Both the position numbers and the translations under genes were made by a program. This document shows positions 1-7,029 of a DNA stretch of 29,658 nt, one piece after another. Source of the stretch: JAKEGK01 sp036507695 (GTDB taxonomy: Bacteria; Pseudomonadota; Gammaproteobacteria; SZUA-152). The notes below the pieces were generated by a model, which worked only from the letters and a program-made list of their open reading frames with translations, was not told where the DNA came from and ran no database searches. Where the stretch lies: the NCBI GenBank assembly GCA_036507695.1, contig DATCIR010000138.1:1-29658 (forward strand), in the 5' to 3' direction. Each line of letters opens with the position of its first letter. Position 1 is the stretch's first letter.

Positions 1-171
1 CAACGCTACGCAGTGGATTGCACGCTTGTCTTCACGATCGTCAAAGCGCATGGTGGCGTTGCAACTCCTTGGAATGGAACGACCATTCCGCATTCCCTTC
101 CATAGAGCGCAGCGCCTTGCCCTGCACTCTGAAAATCGCACACTCCACCGCGTCCAACTGCGGATTCTAGG
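1..171 (-). repeat. Dispersed ~171 bp repeat, copy A
   Basis: The reverse complement of this segment matches 21460-21629 along its whole visible length, with three substitutions and one single-base indel that I could count by eye. The inner end is sharp at position 171 (CCTAGAATCC on the minus strand); the other end runs into the window edge, so the true length is unknown. It contains internal inverted segments around GGAATGG/CCATTCC. No transposase is encoded and no reading frame here looks like a real protein. It may be a non-autonomous mobile element or a REP/MITE-like repeat; its family is not recognised. Confidence 0.85.
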
Positions 172-262
172 ATAATAGGACGGCCCTGGCTTGATGATTT
201 TTTGTAAGCTTATAGGGTTACGATAACAAAGTGAGTAAGCCCATGCTTGTTAAAATTCTGGA

Positions 263-694
263 TTACTTCACAATGCTGTCGATTGTCTGTAATGCTTGTG
301 TTTCCTGCTCGTTATAAATTGATTTTGTTTCTTCGAAGACGGTGCCGTAATGCGGCAGAAACAGTAGTTGTTTAATGTCTTTATGGTACTGGGTAACGGA
401 TTCCGGGGCTACCTTTGACAAGGCCTGCAGCGTCGCGAAATAGTCATAGCCTGCGTCGCGAAACACTTGCTCGACAAAGCGTTTGCGGGCTTCCGGCCGG
501 AGTTGCATCGGGCTGGTAGGGATCGGCTTTGCTGCCGTTTCGTAGGCGGCGGCGAGCTTTTCCAGTGCGGCTTTGTCGCCCAATGGCGCGGCTGCGCGCT
601 GGCTTTGCTTTGACGATTCGCAGGCGGCCAGGTTAAATATGCCCGCTATGAATAATAAAATGAAAAACGCTGTTTTTTGCATCTCGTTTCGCAT
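263..694 (-). CDS. Small lipoprotein of unknown function
   Basis: This encodes a predicted 143-residue envelope lipoprotein. From the chosen start it has a short basic N-terminus (MRNEMQK), a hydrophobic stretch and a lipobox LAAC with the lipidated cysteine at residue 25, followed by a Ser/Gln/Ala-rich linker. The rest is soluble and mostly alpha-helical in character, with no motif I recognise. An upstream start at 745 would add 17 residues, but ATG at 694 is preceded by AAGGA at good spacing and gives a normal lipoprotein signal, so I prefer it. It is divergent from zapE with about 100 bp between the two starts. It could be an inner- or outer-membrane lipoprotein; residue +2 is Glu, not Asp, so there is no clear inner-membrane retention signal. 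Confidence 0.75.
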   Translation of the reverse strand: MRNEMQKTAFFILLFIAGIFNLAACESSKQSQRAAAPLGDKAALEKLAAAYETAAKPIPTSPMQLRPEARKRFVEQVFRDAGYDYFATLQALSKVAPESVTQYHKDIKQLLFLPHYGTVFEETKSIYNEQETQALQTIDSIVK

Positions 695-797
695 CAATGG
701 TTTTCCTTGTGATGGCTTCCGTGCGCAACGATTAAAGCCCGGCAAAACCTTGTCGCTAGTTTAGCTATCGCAAAATAGAAATCCACCAGGCTGTGTT

Positions 798-1916
798 ATG
801 AGTTTTAAAAAGGTATATCAGGATGCCGTTGTTCGCGAAGGTTACCATAATGATGGCGCCCAGGCGAAGGCGGTTGACTACCTGGACGGGTTATATGCCG
901 GTTTATTGCAGGATCGGCCAAGCCCAGGACCATTGCAACGCCGATTGGCGGGTATCTTTCAGCGCAGGCAAGACGGGGAAGGAATCAAAGGCTGTTACCT
1001 ATGGGGCGGCGTCGGGCTGGGCAAAACCTGGTTGATGGATCTGTTTTTTGACGCCCTGCCAATTAAGCAAAAATCGCGATTTCATTTTCATGAATTCATG
1101 CAACGGATACATATTGCGCTGGCGGGTCAAAAACAGCAACGCGATCCATTAAAGGCGGTCGCGCGTGCGTTGATTGCGCAAGCCCGCGTGATTTGCCTGG
1201 ATGAATTTCATGTGTCGGATATCACGGACGCCATGCTGCTATATGGCTTGCTGGATGAGATGTACCGCCAGGGCGCGGTATTTATTATGACGTCCAATGT
1301 CAAACCGGATGACTTATACCTTAATGGTTTGCAGCGCAGCCGGTTTCTACCCGCCATAGAACTCATTAAGCAGCGCAGCCAAGTTTTGCAGTTTGAGGGT
1401 GACAAGGATTATCGCCTGCACAAGCACCTCGCCAATCGAAACTATTATTGTCCGCTGGCGATGGATACAGACCGGTTGTTGGAAGAGCGGTTCGGTATGC
1501 TGGCGAAAGGGGTGGCTACCAAGGAATCCAAACTTACAATCAGCAATCGGCCGGTTCATGCGCGGGCGCATGCGGAAAACATTGTGTGGTTTGAATTCGA
1601 GGAACTCTGCGCCGGCCCGCGTGCGACCATTGACTATATTGAGCTGGCGCGGCGCTACGAATTTGTGATCATTTCCAATGTGCACAAAATGAATGCGTCG
1701 CACGACGATATCGCGCGGCGCTTTATCAATCTGGTCGATGAATTTTATGATCGTGATACCGGGTTGATTATCAGCGCCAACGCGTGGCCGGGGGATTTGT
1801 ATGGCGGTCAGCGGTTTGTGTTTGAGTTTGAGCGTACGATTAGCCGCCTGCAGGAAATCCGGTCCAGGAATCCGCAACCGCCGGGTAATGCGATGGCCGA
1901 TGTAAAAACCGGTTAA
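798..1916 (+). CDS. zapE: ZapE / AFG1-like P-loop ATPase
   Basis: This is a 372-residue cytoplasmic ATPase of the AFG1/ZapE family. Visible motifs are Walker A GGVGLGKT at residues 70-77, Walker B VICLDEF at about 131-137 followed by HVSD, and a sensor-like segment IMTSN near 163-167. The family in Enterobacteria is linked to the Z-ring during cell constriction under stress, and in eukaryotes to mitochondrial protein quality control. Length agrees with bacterial members (about 370-375 residues), and the N-terminus (YQDAVVREGYHNDGAQ) is typical. The start has a weak AGG seven to eight bases upstream. It appears monocistronic, divergent from the small lipoprotein. The identification is firm; the cellular role here is inferred from the family. 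Confidence 0.93.
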   Translation: MSFKKVYQDAVVREGYHNDGAQAKAVDYLDGLYAGLLQDRPSPGPLQRRLAGIFQRRQDGEGIKGCYLWGGVGLGKTWLMDLFFDALPIKQKSRFHFHEFMQRIHIALAGQKQQRDPLKAVARALIAQARVICLDEFHVSDITDAMLLYGLLDEMYRQGAVFIMTSNVKPDDLYLNGLQRSRFLPAIELIKQRSQVLQFEGDKDYRLHKHLANRNYYCPLAMDTDRLLEERFGMLAKGVATKESKLTISNRPVHARAHAENIVWFEFEELCAGPRATIDYIELARRYEFVIISNVHKMNASHDDIARRFINLVDEFYDRDTGLIISANAWPGDLYGGQRFVFEFERTISRLQEIRSRNPQPPGNAMADVKTG

Positions 1917-2049
1917 ACCAATTAATCCCTAAAGCGATTCCCGGCAATACACGTTTGCCAGCCGCTGATTCGTAAATAGTAAGGGACTGTGATGTAAATA
2001 TTTCACAGTTTCTTAACGAATCCGTCGTGTACATTGGTTGTCAATACAC

Positions 2050-2065
2050 TGGATCAGTGCTTGCT
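2050..2065 (+). promoter_or_regulatory. Candidate sigma-54 promoter (-24/-12)
   Basis: TGGATCAGTGCTTGCT has TGG and TTGC with the exact spacing of the sigma-54 consensus TGGCAC-N5-TTGC, and lies about 68 bp upstream of the TPR gene start. The AC of the -24 element is not conserved and no activator site was identified, so chance remains possible. Confidence 0.3.
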
Positions 2066-2132
2066 TAATGTAAAGTCGAAGTATTCAGCGAATTAACAAT
2101 TCAAAGGGATCACATAGGACATACGTTTTATC

Positions 2133-2555
2133 ATGGACGAAAATCTGGACAACATCGTAGCGCAGCTAAAGCAGCAACTGAATGAGAATCCCGCGGATAC
2201 CGGAGCCGCCGTGATGTTGGGAAACCACTTTTATGATCGTGGTAATACGGCGCAATCCATTGTGTATTACCAATACGCGTTGAACCTCAATCCCGATCAA
2301 CCGGGTGTGCTGACCGATATGGCCACGATGTATTGGGACAACGGTGATTTAGGCCTGGCGGAACGTAAGTTCCGGGAAGTGATATCCCGTTATCCGGATT
2401 TTGCGAATGCTTATTTGAATCTGGGTTTGTTATTGCTGCGGGGAAAACGGCAAGTGAAAGAAGCCGCACTGGTATGGCAACAATTGCTGGCGCGTTGTCC
2501 GCAGCATCCCGCGGCGGAAAAAGCCCAGCAGTTGCTGAACACCCATTACCAATAA
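2133..2555 (+). CDS. Cytoplasmic tetratricopeptide-repeat protein
   Basis: This encodes a 140-residue protein with no signal peptide. It contains about three TPR-like units: residues 28-61 (LGNHFYDRGN... LNPDQP), 62-95 (DMATMYWDNGDLGLAERKF... YPDF) and 96-130 (AYLNLGLLLLRG... CPQHP). The spacing of Gly, Tyr/Leu, Ala and Pro fits the 34-residue TPR consensus. TPRs form protein-docking surfaces; the partner is unknown. The gene stands alone, about 216 bp after zapE and 360 bp before the next gene. The ATG at 2133 has no strong ribosome-binding site, only AGGA about 15 bases upstream. The fold call is confident but no specific function can be given. Confidence 0.85.
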   Translation: MDENLDNIVAQLKQQLNENPADTGAAVMLGNHFYDRGNTAQSIVYYQYALNLNPDQPGVLTDMATMYWDNGDLGLAERKFREVISRYPDFANAYLNLGLLLLRGKRQVKEAALVWQQLLARCPQHPAAEKAQQLLNTHYQ

Positions 2556-2915
2556 CTAATTCCCGTCAAATTACGGATTTACAGTCTATTTAATCCAGCA
2601 CCGCTTTAACCTAGGCTGCACACGGGGTGAGTAGTTACGTTACTTTTATCCTAAATTTAATGTGCATTTACCAAATCCGCTTTTTTACAGCCGGTTTTTC
2701 GAAATGCTTACGCTCCATAATAAAAGCTTATATGGATTTTTCCAAAAAATCGTACACACTCTAATTATGAATGCATAAATAAAATCTAGAACTGTTTTTT
2801 TTGGCGCTATTAGTTTAACAACGCACAGGGACAGCTGCTTTAAAAAGATAACAGGTTGAAACACTACGAGGGGTAGAGTTAGCTGGTTCCACCTTGCAAT
2901 GAAAGGAGGAATGTT
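2556..2915 (+). other. 360 bp AT-rich non-coding stretch
   Basis: No convincing gene is seen. The region holds the dyad-like motif AGTAGTTACGT at 2630-2640 (also found near 16336) and ends in the strong ribosome-binding site of the next gene. The only long frame, on the minus strand, has no support from composition or similarity. It probably carries the promoter and an extended 5' leader of the secreted-protein gene. Confidence 0.5.
2630..2640 (+). promoter_or_regulatory. Shared AGTAGTTACGT motif, copy 1
   Basis: The 11-mer is identical to 16336-16346. Its core GTA-N2-TAC is a dyad, and here it is flanked as AGTA-N7-TACT. Both copies sit roughly 275-320 bp upstream of genes for exported proteins. 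It may be an operator for a LuxR/NarL-type dimeric regulator; that is inference. Confidence 0.3.
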
Positions 2916-3272
2916 ATGAAGCTCGTGCACTGCAGCGTACTGGCATCAATACTGGGAGTGATGCCTGGCTTTAGTTCGGCCTATGAGAACAGCGCGTTTG
3001 GAGGTCATCAGGAAGATTGTTTTGCCAAAGCGATGATCGGAATGGATTCAGTGATCAACTCCAGGCTAGGTGTTCCGGCTGAGCATGCGCTGGAGCTGAC
3101 GGCGCTGCATCCTCAACCCGCCGGTACCGACGGCCGTGCATTCGATTCCGCTACCCTGAACGTGATTCTGTCGGCGTATTTGTGGGAAGATTCGCCCCAT
3201 GCCTACGCGGTAGAGGTATTTTACAAATGCGCGCAGCAACAGTCCTTTCCGCAACAGGCCAGCGTTAAGTAG
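2916..3272 (+). CDS. Small secreted two-cysteine protein
   Basis: This encodes a 118-residue exported protein of unknown function. A Sec signal peptide is evident (MKLVHCSVLASILGVMPGFSSA, cleavage near residue 22). The mature part begins with DCFAKAMIGMDSVINSRLGV and ends with VFYKCAQQ, so one cysteine lies at each end, likely forming a disulfide. The layout C...A...(V/I)...R.GV...AY...F...C resembles small secreted proteins with a Rap1a/Tai-like helical fold, but I could not verify membership. The start is well supported by AAAGGAGG eight to nine bases upstream, one of the strongest ribosome-binding sites in the window, suggesting substantial expression. It is convergent with folA. Confidence 0.8.
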   Translation: MKLVHCSVLASILGVMPGFSSAYENSAFGGHQEDCFAKAMIGMDSVINSRLGVPAEHALELTALHPQPAGTDGRAFDSATLNVILSAYLWEDSPHAYAVEVFYKCAQQQSFPQQASVK

Positions 3273-3345
3273 CACGCAACTGAGTTACGCAGTTTGCAAC
3301 GATGCTGTGTGGATGGTGATAAGGTCCAGCGCAATAGCCGGGACG

Positions 3346-3840
3346 CTATTCGACAGCCCTTGTTAGGATACTGAATTCACAGCGGTATGCATTCTTATCG
3401 TCAGCTTCATGGAGATGCTTCTCGATTTCCCGCCACTGGTTCGGGTCGAAATCCGGGAACCAAGCATCACCCGCCGGCTCCACATCGACCACGGTCCTAT
3501 AGAGTCTGTCGGCGATCGGCAAGGCTTGTTCATAGAGGGACATGCCGCCGATAATCATGACTTCGTCCGCGTCGTCACACAGGTCAAGCGCAGTGTTGAT
3601 GGAATGGGCTACCAACGCATTCGCGGGGTGGTAGCTTTTATCCCGGGTAATAACAATATTCTGCCGCTCGGGCAGGGGTTTTCCGCCGAAAGATTCAAAA
3701 GTTTTTCTGCCCATAATCACCGGTTTGCCCAAGGTATGCTGGCGGAACCAGTGCATGTCGGCGGGCAGTTTCCAGGGTAATTGGTTTTTGTCGCCGATTA
3801 CCCGGTTTTTCGCCATGGCCCAAATCACAGATACAATCAT
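3346..3840 (-). CDS. folA: Dihydrofolate reductase
   Basis: This 164-residue enzyme reduces dihydrofolate to tetrahydrofolate with NADPH, replenishing the folate oxidised by thymidylate synthase. Visible family features are the N-terminal strand MIVSVIWAMAKNRVIG, the Met20-type loop with LPWKLPAD (catalytic Asp28, equivalent to E. coli Asp27), PVIMGRKTFESFG for NADPH binding, and IIGGMSLYEQAL. Length matches chromosomal FolA (about 160). Its start codon overlaps the thyA stop as ATGA, indicating translational coupling, so the two reactions of the dTMP/folate cycle are made together. Nothing is unusual; identification is certain. Confidence 0.97.
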   Translation of the reverse strand: MIVSVIWAMAKNRVIGDKNQLPWKLPADMHWFRQHTLGKPVIMGRKTFESFGGKPLPERQNIVITRDKSYHPANALVAHSINTALDLCDDADEVMIIGGMSLYEQALPIADRLYRTVVDVEPAGDAWFPDFDPNQWREIEKHLHEADDKNAYRCEFSILTRAVE

Positions 3841-4631
3841 ACCGCCACCGGCGCCTTAATGTGCGGGTGGGATTGGTAACCCGCCAACTCAAAATCATCG
3901 AAGCAAAACTCAAACACGGATTTAACATCCGGATTAAGCTTCATGGCAGGCAGCGGATAAGGCTTGCGTGAGAGCTGTTCCCCGGTTTGTTCCAGGTGAT
4001 TCAGGTACAGGTGCGCGTCACCCAGGGTATGAATAAATTCGCCGGGCATTAAGCCGGTAACCTGTGCGATCATCATGGTTAGCAATGCATAGGAAGCGAT
4101 GTTAAAAGGAACACCGAGAAAGATATCCGCGCTGCGCTGATATAGCTGGCAGGATAATTTATTGCCGGCGACATAAAATTGGAAAAACGCATGGCACGGC
4201 GGCAGCGCCATCCTGTCCAGCTCACCGACGTTCCAGGCGCTGACGATAAGGCGGCGCGAGTCGGGCGTGTTTTTAACCTGCTCGATAACCTGGCCGATCT
4301 GATCGATATGCCGGCCATCGGGCGTGGGCCAGGAACGCCATTGGTAACCGTAGATCGGGCCAAGATCGCCGTTTTCATCCGCCCATTCATCCCAAATGCT
4401 GACCTGGTTGTCGCGCAGGTATTTTACATTGGTGTCGCCCTGCAAAAACCACAGCAGTTCATGAATGATGGAGCGCAAATGCAGTTTCTTGGTGGTGACC
4501 ACCGGGAATCCCTGCGCCAAATCAAACCGCATTTGATAACCGAAAACGCTTAGGGTGCCGGTGCCGGTGCGGTCGGTTTTTTTAACGCCGTTGGTTTTAA
4601 CATGCCGCATTAAATCGAGATACTGCTTCAT
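3837..4631 (-). CDS. thyA: Thymidylate synthase
   Basis: This 264-residue enzyme methylates dUMP to dTMP using methylene-tetrahydrofolate. The nucleophilic Cys146 lies in LPPCHAFFQFYV, with the phosphate-binding RRLIVSAWN upstream and the C-terminal PHIKAPVAV; length and cysteine number equal those of E. coli ThyA. The open frame continues upstream to 4733, but those 34 residues are not part of the family and overlap the end of lgt. The ATG at 4631 has AGAGG upstream and gives the canonical MKQYLDLM start. It sits between lgt (35 bp gap) and folA (4 bp overlap), an order also known for lgt-thyA in Enterobacteria. Confidence 0.97.
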   Translation of the reverse strand: MKQYLDLMRHVKTNGVKKTDRTGTGTLSVFGYQMRFDLAQGFPVVTTKKLHLRSIIHELLWFLQGDTNVKYLRDNQVSIWDEWADENGDLGPIYGYQWRSWPTPDGRHIDQIGQVIEQVKNTPDSRRLIVSAWNVGELDRMALPPCHAFFQFYVAGNKLSCQLYQRSADIFLGVPFNIASYALLTMMIAQVTGLMPGEFIHTLGDAHLYLNHLEQTGEQLSRKPYPLPAMKLNPDVKSVFEFCFDDFELAGYQSHPHIKAPVAV

Positions 4632-4665
4632 TTCGCGCCTCTGTACAGTGTGTGCAGTGCTGCCG

Positions 4666-5478
4666 TTAGCCCGGTTGTCTGGCCGATGATTTGGCTTCGT
4701 TGTTTTTATTATATGCCCACCATAATAAACCAATGCCCAGCAGGATCATAGGCGTGGACAGGAGTTGCCCCATGGTCAGCCAGCCGAAAGCGATGAAGTC
4801 CAGATGGCTGTCCGGCTGGCGGGCGAATTCCACGATGAAGCGAAACGAGCCATAACACAGCGAGAACAGGCCGGAAACCGCCATGCGCGGGCGTGGTTTC
4901 GCGGAATAAAACCAGATAATAAAAAACAGCACAATGCCTTCCAGGAAAAACTCATAGAGTTGCGAGGGGTGCCGGGGTTTGTCGCCCGCACCGGGAAACA
5001 CCATGGCCCAGGGTACGTCGCTGACGCGTCCCCACAATTCGCCATTGATGAAATTACCCAATCGCCCCGCGCCGAGGCCAATGGGCGTCAATGGCGCCAG
5101 AAAATCCATCACCTCAAAAAACTTGCGCCGTTGTTTGTGCCCATAAGTAAACATGGCAAACAAAACGCCCAGAAAACCGCCGTGGAAGGACATACCGCCT
5201 TCCCAAACGCGAAAGACCATCAATGGATCCAGCAAAAATTTGTCACTGGCGTAAAACAGCGTATAACCGATGCGGCCGCCCAGCACCGCGCCCAGCGCGC
5301 CGTAGAAAATCAGGTCGGACATTTGTACCGGCGTCCAGCCTGAGCCGGGCTGTTTTGCCCGGCGGGTGCCGAGCCACCAGGCGGCCCCGAAGCCGACCAG
5401 GTACATGATGCCGTACCAGTGTACCTTTAACGGGCCGATTGGAAAGGCGACGGGATCTATTGCGGGATAGGTCAACAT
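4666..5478 (-). CDS. lgt: Prolipoprotein diacylglyceryl transferase
   Basis: This inner-membrane enzyme of about 270 residues moves a diacylglyceryl group from phosphatidylglycerol to the lipobox cysteine of prelipoproteins, the first step of lipoprotein maturation. The signature GAGRLGNFINGELWGR is present, along with the N-terminal HWYGIMYLVGF, GGRIGYTLFY, GGMSFHGG and RHPSQLYE. About seven hydrophobic segments are visible. I chose ATG 5478 (MLTYPAIDPVAF); a TTG at 5490 would add MTFN and give the same N-terminal length as E. coli Lgt, so it cannot be excluded. Neither start has a strong ribosome-binding site. It is the first gene of lgt-thyA-folA; several lipoproteins elsewhere in this window would be its substrates. 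Confidence 0.95.
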   Translation of the reverse strand: MLTYPAIDPVAFPIGPLKVHWYGIMYLVGFGAAWWLGTRRAKQPGSGWTPVQMSDLIFYGALGAVLGGRIGYTLFYASDKFLLDPLMVFRVWEGGMSFHGGFLGVLFAMFTYGHKQRRKFFEVMDFLAPLTPIGLGAGRLGNFINGELWGRVSDVPWAMVFPGAGDKPRHPSQLYEFFLEGIVLFFIIWFYSAKPRPRMAVSGLFSLCYGSFRFIVEFARQPDSHLDFIAFGWLTMGQLLSTPMILLGIGLLWWAYNKNNEAKSSARQPG

Positions 5479-5657
5479 GTTGAATGTCAATTAACTCTGT
5501 GTTGGTCAAAGCCGGTAAATGGTTTGTGATTCTATCGAGGGCACGATCATACAACTTTTTCATCCGCTATTCGACAATAAATCCGGTAAGGGTGGGATGA
5601 ACACTCAAAACGTTCAAAAATTACGCCATTTTTTGCTAACAATCAGCCCAATAGCAA

Positions 5658-6851
5658 TCACTCCCGCAACAAGCGCACGGTAAAGCAACTCAAGTAGGCG
5701 GTTTCCGGAATGGCTGGATGCACGGGATGATCGGGACCGAGGCCGCCTTCTTCGACAACTTGTATCTGCCGGCCGGCTTCGCGGGCGCTGGTACGCAGTA
5801 TCTTCAGATGTTGGTCGCGTGATAAATGAAACGAGCAGGAGGCCGAAATCAATATCCCGTTTTCAGTTAACAATTGCATGGCGAGTTTATTCGCCCGCTG
5901 ATAAGCAATCGTGCCTTGCGGCACGTCCTTCTTGCGTTTAATAAACGCGGGGGGATCAAGCACAATCACATCAAATTTTTCGTTGGCTTGTTTGAGCGTG
6001 GTCATGGCCTCAAACGCATCGGCAGTGCTAATGTGAATGCGGTCTGCAACAGTATTGAGTTGCGCGTTACCGCGCAACAATTCACAGGCGGTTTCCGAGC
6101 TTTCAATGCACTGCACGCGGCGCGCGCCTGCCACCGCCGCCTGTATGCCCCAACCGCCGGCGTAACTGAACACGTCCAGCACGGTTTTATCCTTTACCCA
6201 TTTGCGCATCGCCAACCGGTTCATGCGGTGATCGTAAAACCAGCCGGTTTTCTGCCCGCCCACTGCGGGCGCATGAAATTGCGCGTTATTTTCCATGACG
6301 TGAAGTTGGTCCGGCGCAGCGCCTTTGATAACCTGGGTAAACGTTTCCAATCCTTCCAGTTCGCGCGCCCTGGTGCTGTTATTCAAAATAATGGAAGCCG
6401 GTTGCAGCAGTTCATCCAGTACCTCGGTAATTTCTTTTTGACGAACCTCCATGCCTAACGTGGAAATTTGCATGACCAAGCTGTTGTCGAAGCGGTCAAC
6501 CACCAGCCCCGGCAACAAGTCGCCTTCACTATAAATCAAGCGGTAATACGGCTGCTGGAAACAATACTGGCGTAAATTAAGCGCCTGTTTGATGCGTGCC
6601 GCAAACAACGCGCTATCCAGTGCCTGCCGGGCATGGTGGGAAAAAATGCGCGCGCAAATCAAGGAGTGTGGATTCACATAGGCGTTCGCCAGCGGCCTGC
6701 CGCTGGCGCTGGTGACGGTCACCGTTTCACCCGGTTGAAAACCGGATAATGGCGTGGACTGGGTATCGATTTCGTTACTGAATATCCACAAATGACCGGC
6801 CAGCACGCGGCGGTCTTCGTTTTTCTTAAGTTTTAGGGTTGGATAGGCCAT
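5658..6851 (-). CDS. rlmI: 23S rRNA (cytosine-5) methyltransferase RlmI-like
   Basis: This 397-residue protein has the RlmI/PUA-methyltransferase architecture: an N-terminal PUA domain (LKKNEDRRVLAGHLWIFSNEI), a central linking region, and a class I SAM-dependent methyltransferase domain with VLDVFSYAGGWGIQAAVAGA (SAM binding) and VLDPPAFIKRKKD. The catalytic cysteine motif is ISASCSFHLSRDQH near residue 350. E. coli RlmI (396 residues) methylates C1962 of 23S rRNA; the same target is likely but unproven. It is separated from lgt by about 180 bp and is divergent from the DUF255 gene. The ribosome-binding site at 6851 is weak, but the N-terminus fits the family. Confidence 0.92.
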   Translation of the reverse strand: MAYPTLKLKKNEDRRVLAGHLWIFSNEIDTQSTPLSGFQPGETVTVTSASGRPLANAYVNPHSLICARIFSHHARQALDSALFAARIKQALNLRQYCFQQPYYRLIYSEGDLLPGLVVDRFDNSLVMQISTLGMEVRQKEITEVLDELLQPASIILNNSTRARELEGLETFTQVIKGAAPDQLHVMENNAQFHAPAVGGQKTGWFYDHRMNRLAMRKWVKDKTVLDVFSYAGGWGIQAAVAGARRVQCIESSETACELLRGNAQLNTVADRIHISTADAFEAMTTLKQANEKFDVIVLDPPAFIKRKKDVPQGTIAYQRANKLAMQLLTENGILISASCSFHLSRDQHLKILRTSAREAGRQIQVVEEGGLGPDHPVHPAIPETAYLSCFTVRLLRE

Positions 6852-7029
6852 GCAGGATTAACCATCACATTTGCTGTAATGCCAATAATAACGGCAACAG
6901 AATTGCGTGTATTATGCGGGAGCGCAGTATAAAGCACAATCGGCGCTGTCGCATTGGTATAAAGCCGATCGCAAACGAGGTACAATCGGGCTTCCTCAAT
7001 ATTTACTATCACCACAGATTCTAACGACT

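Noticed and set aside
2884..2900. TGGTTCCACCTTGCA as a second sigma-54 promoter
   Set aside because: The GG-to-GC spacing is one base short and it runs into the ribosome-binding site.
2685..2930. 81-codon minus-strand frame in the 360-bp gap
   Set aside because: Hydrophobic but AT-rich with no ribosome-binding site or family resemblance, and it overlaps the start of a well-supported gene.
4632..4733. N-terminal extension of ThyA by 34 residues
   Set aside because: Not found in the family, overlaps lgt, and the internal ATG gives the canonical 264-residue protein with Cys146.
6907..7029. N-terminal extension of the DUF255 protein by 41 residues
   Set aside because: The extra residues are unlike the family; ATG 7030 directly precedes the conserved opening.
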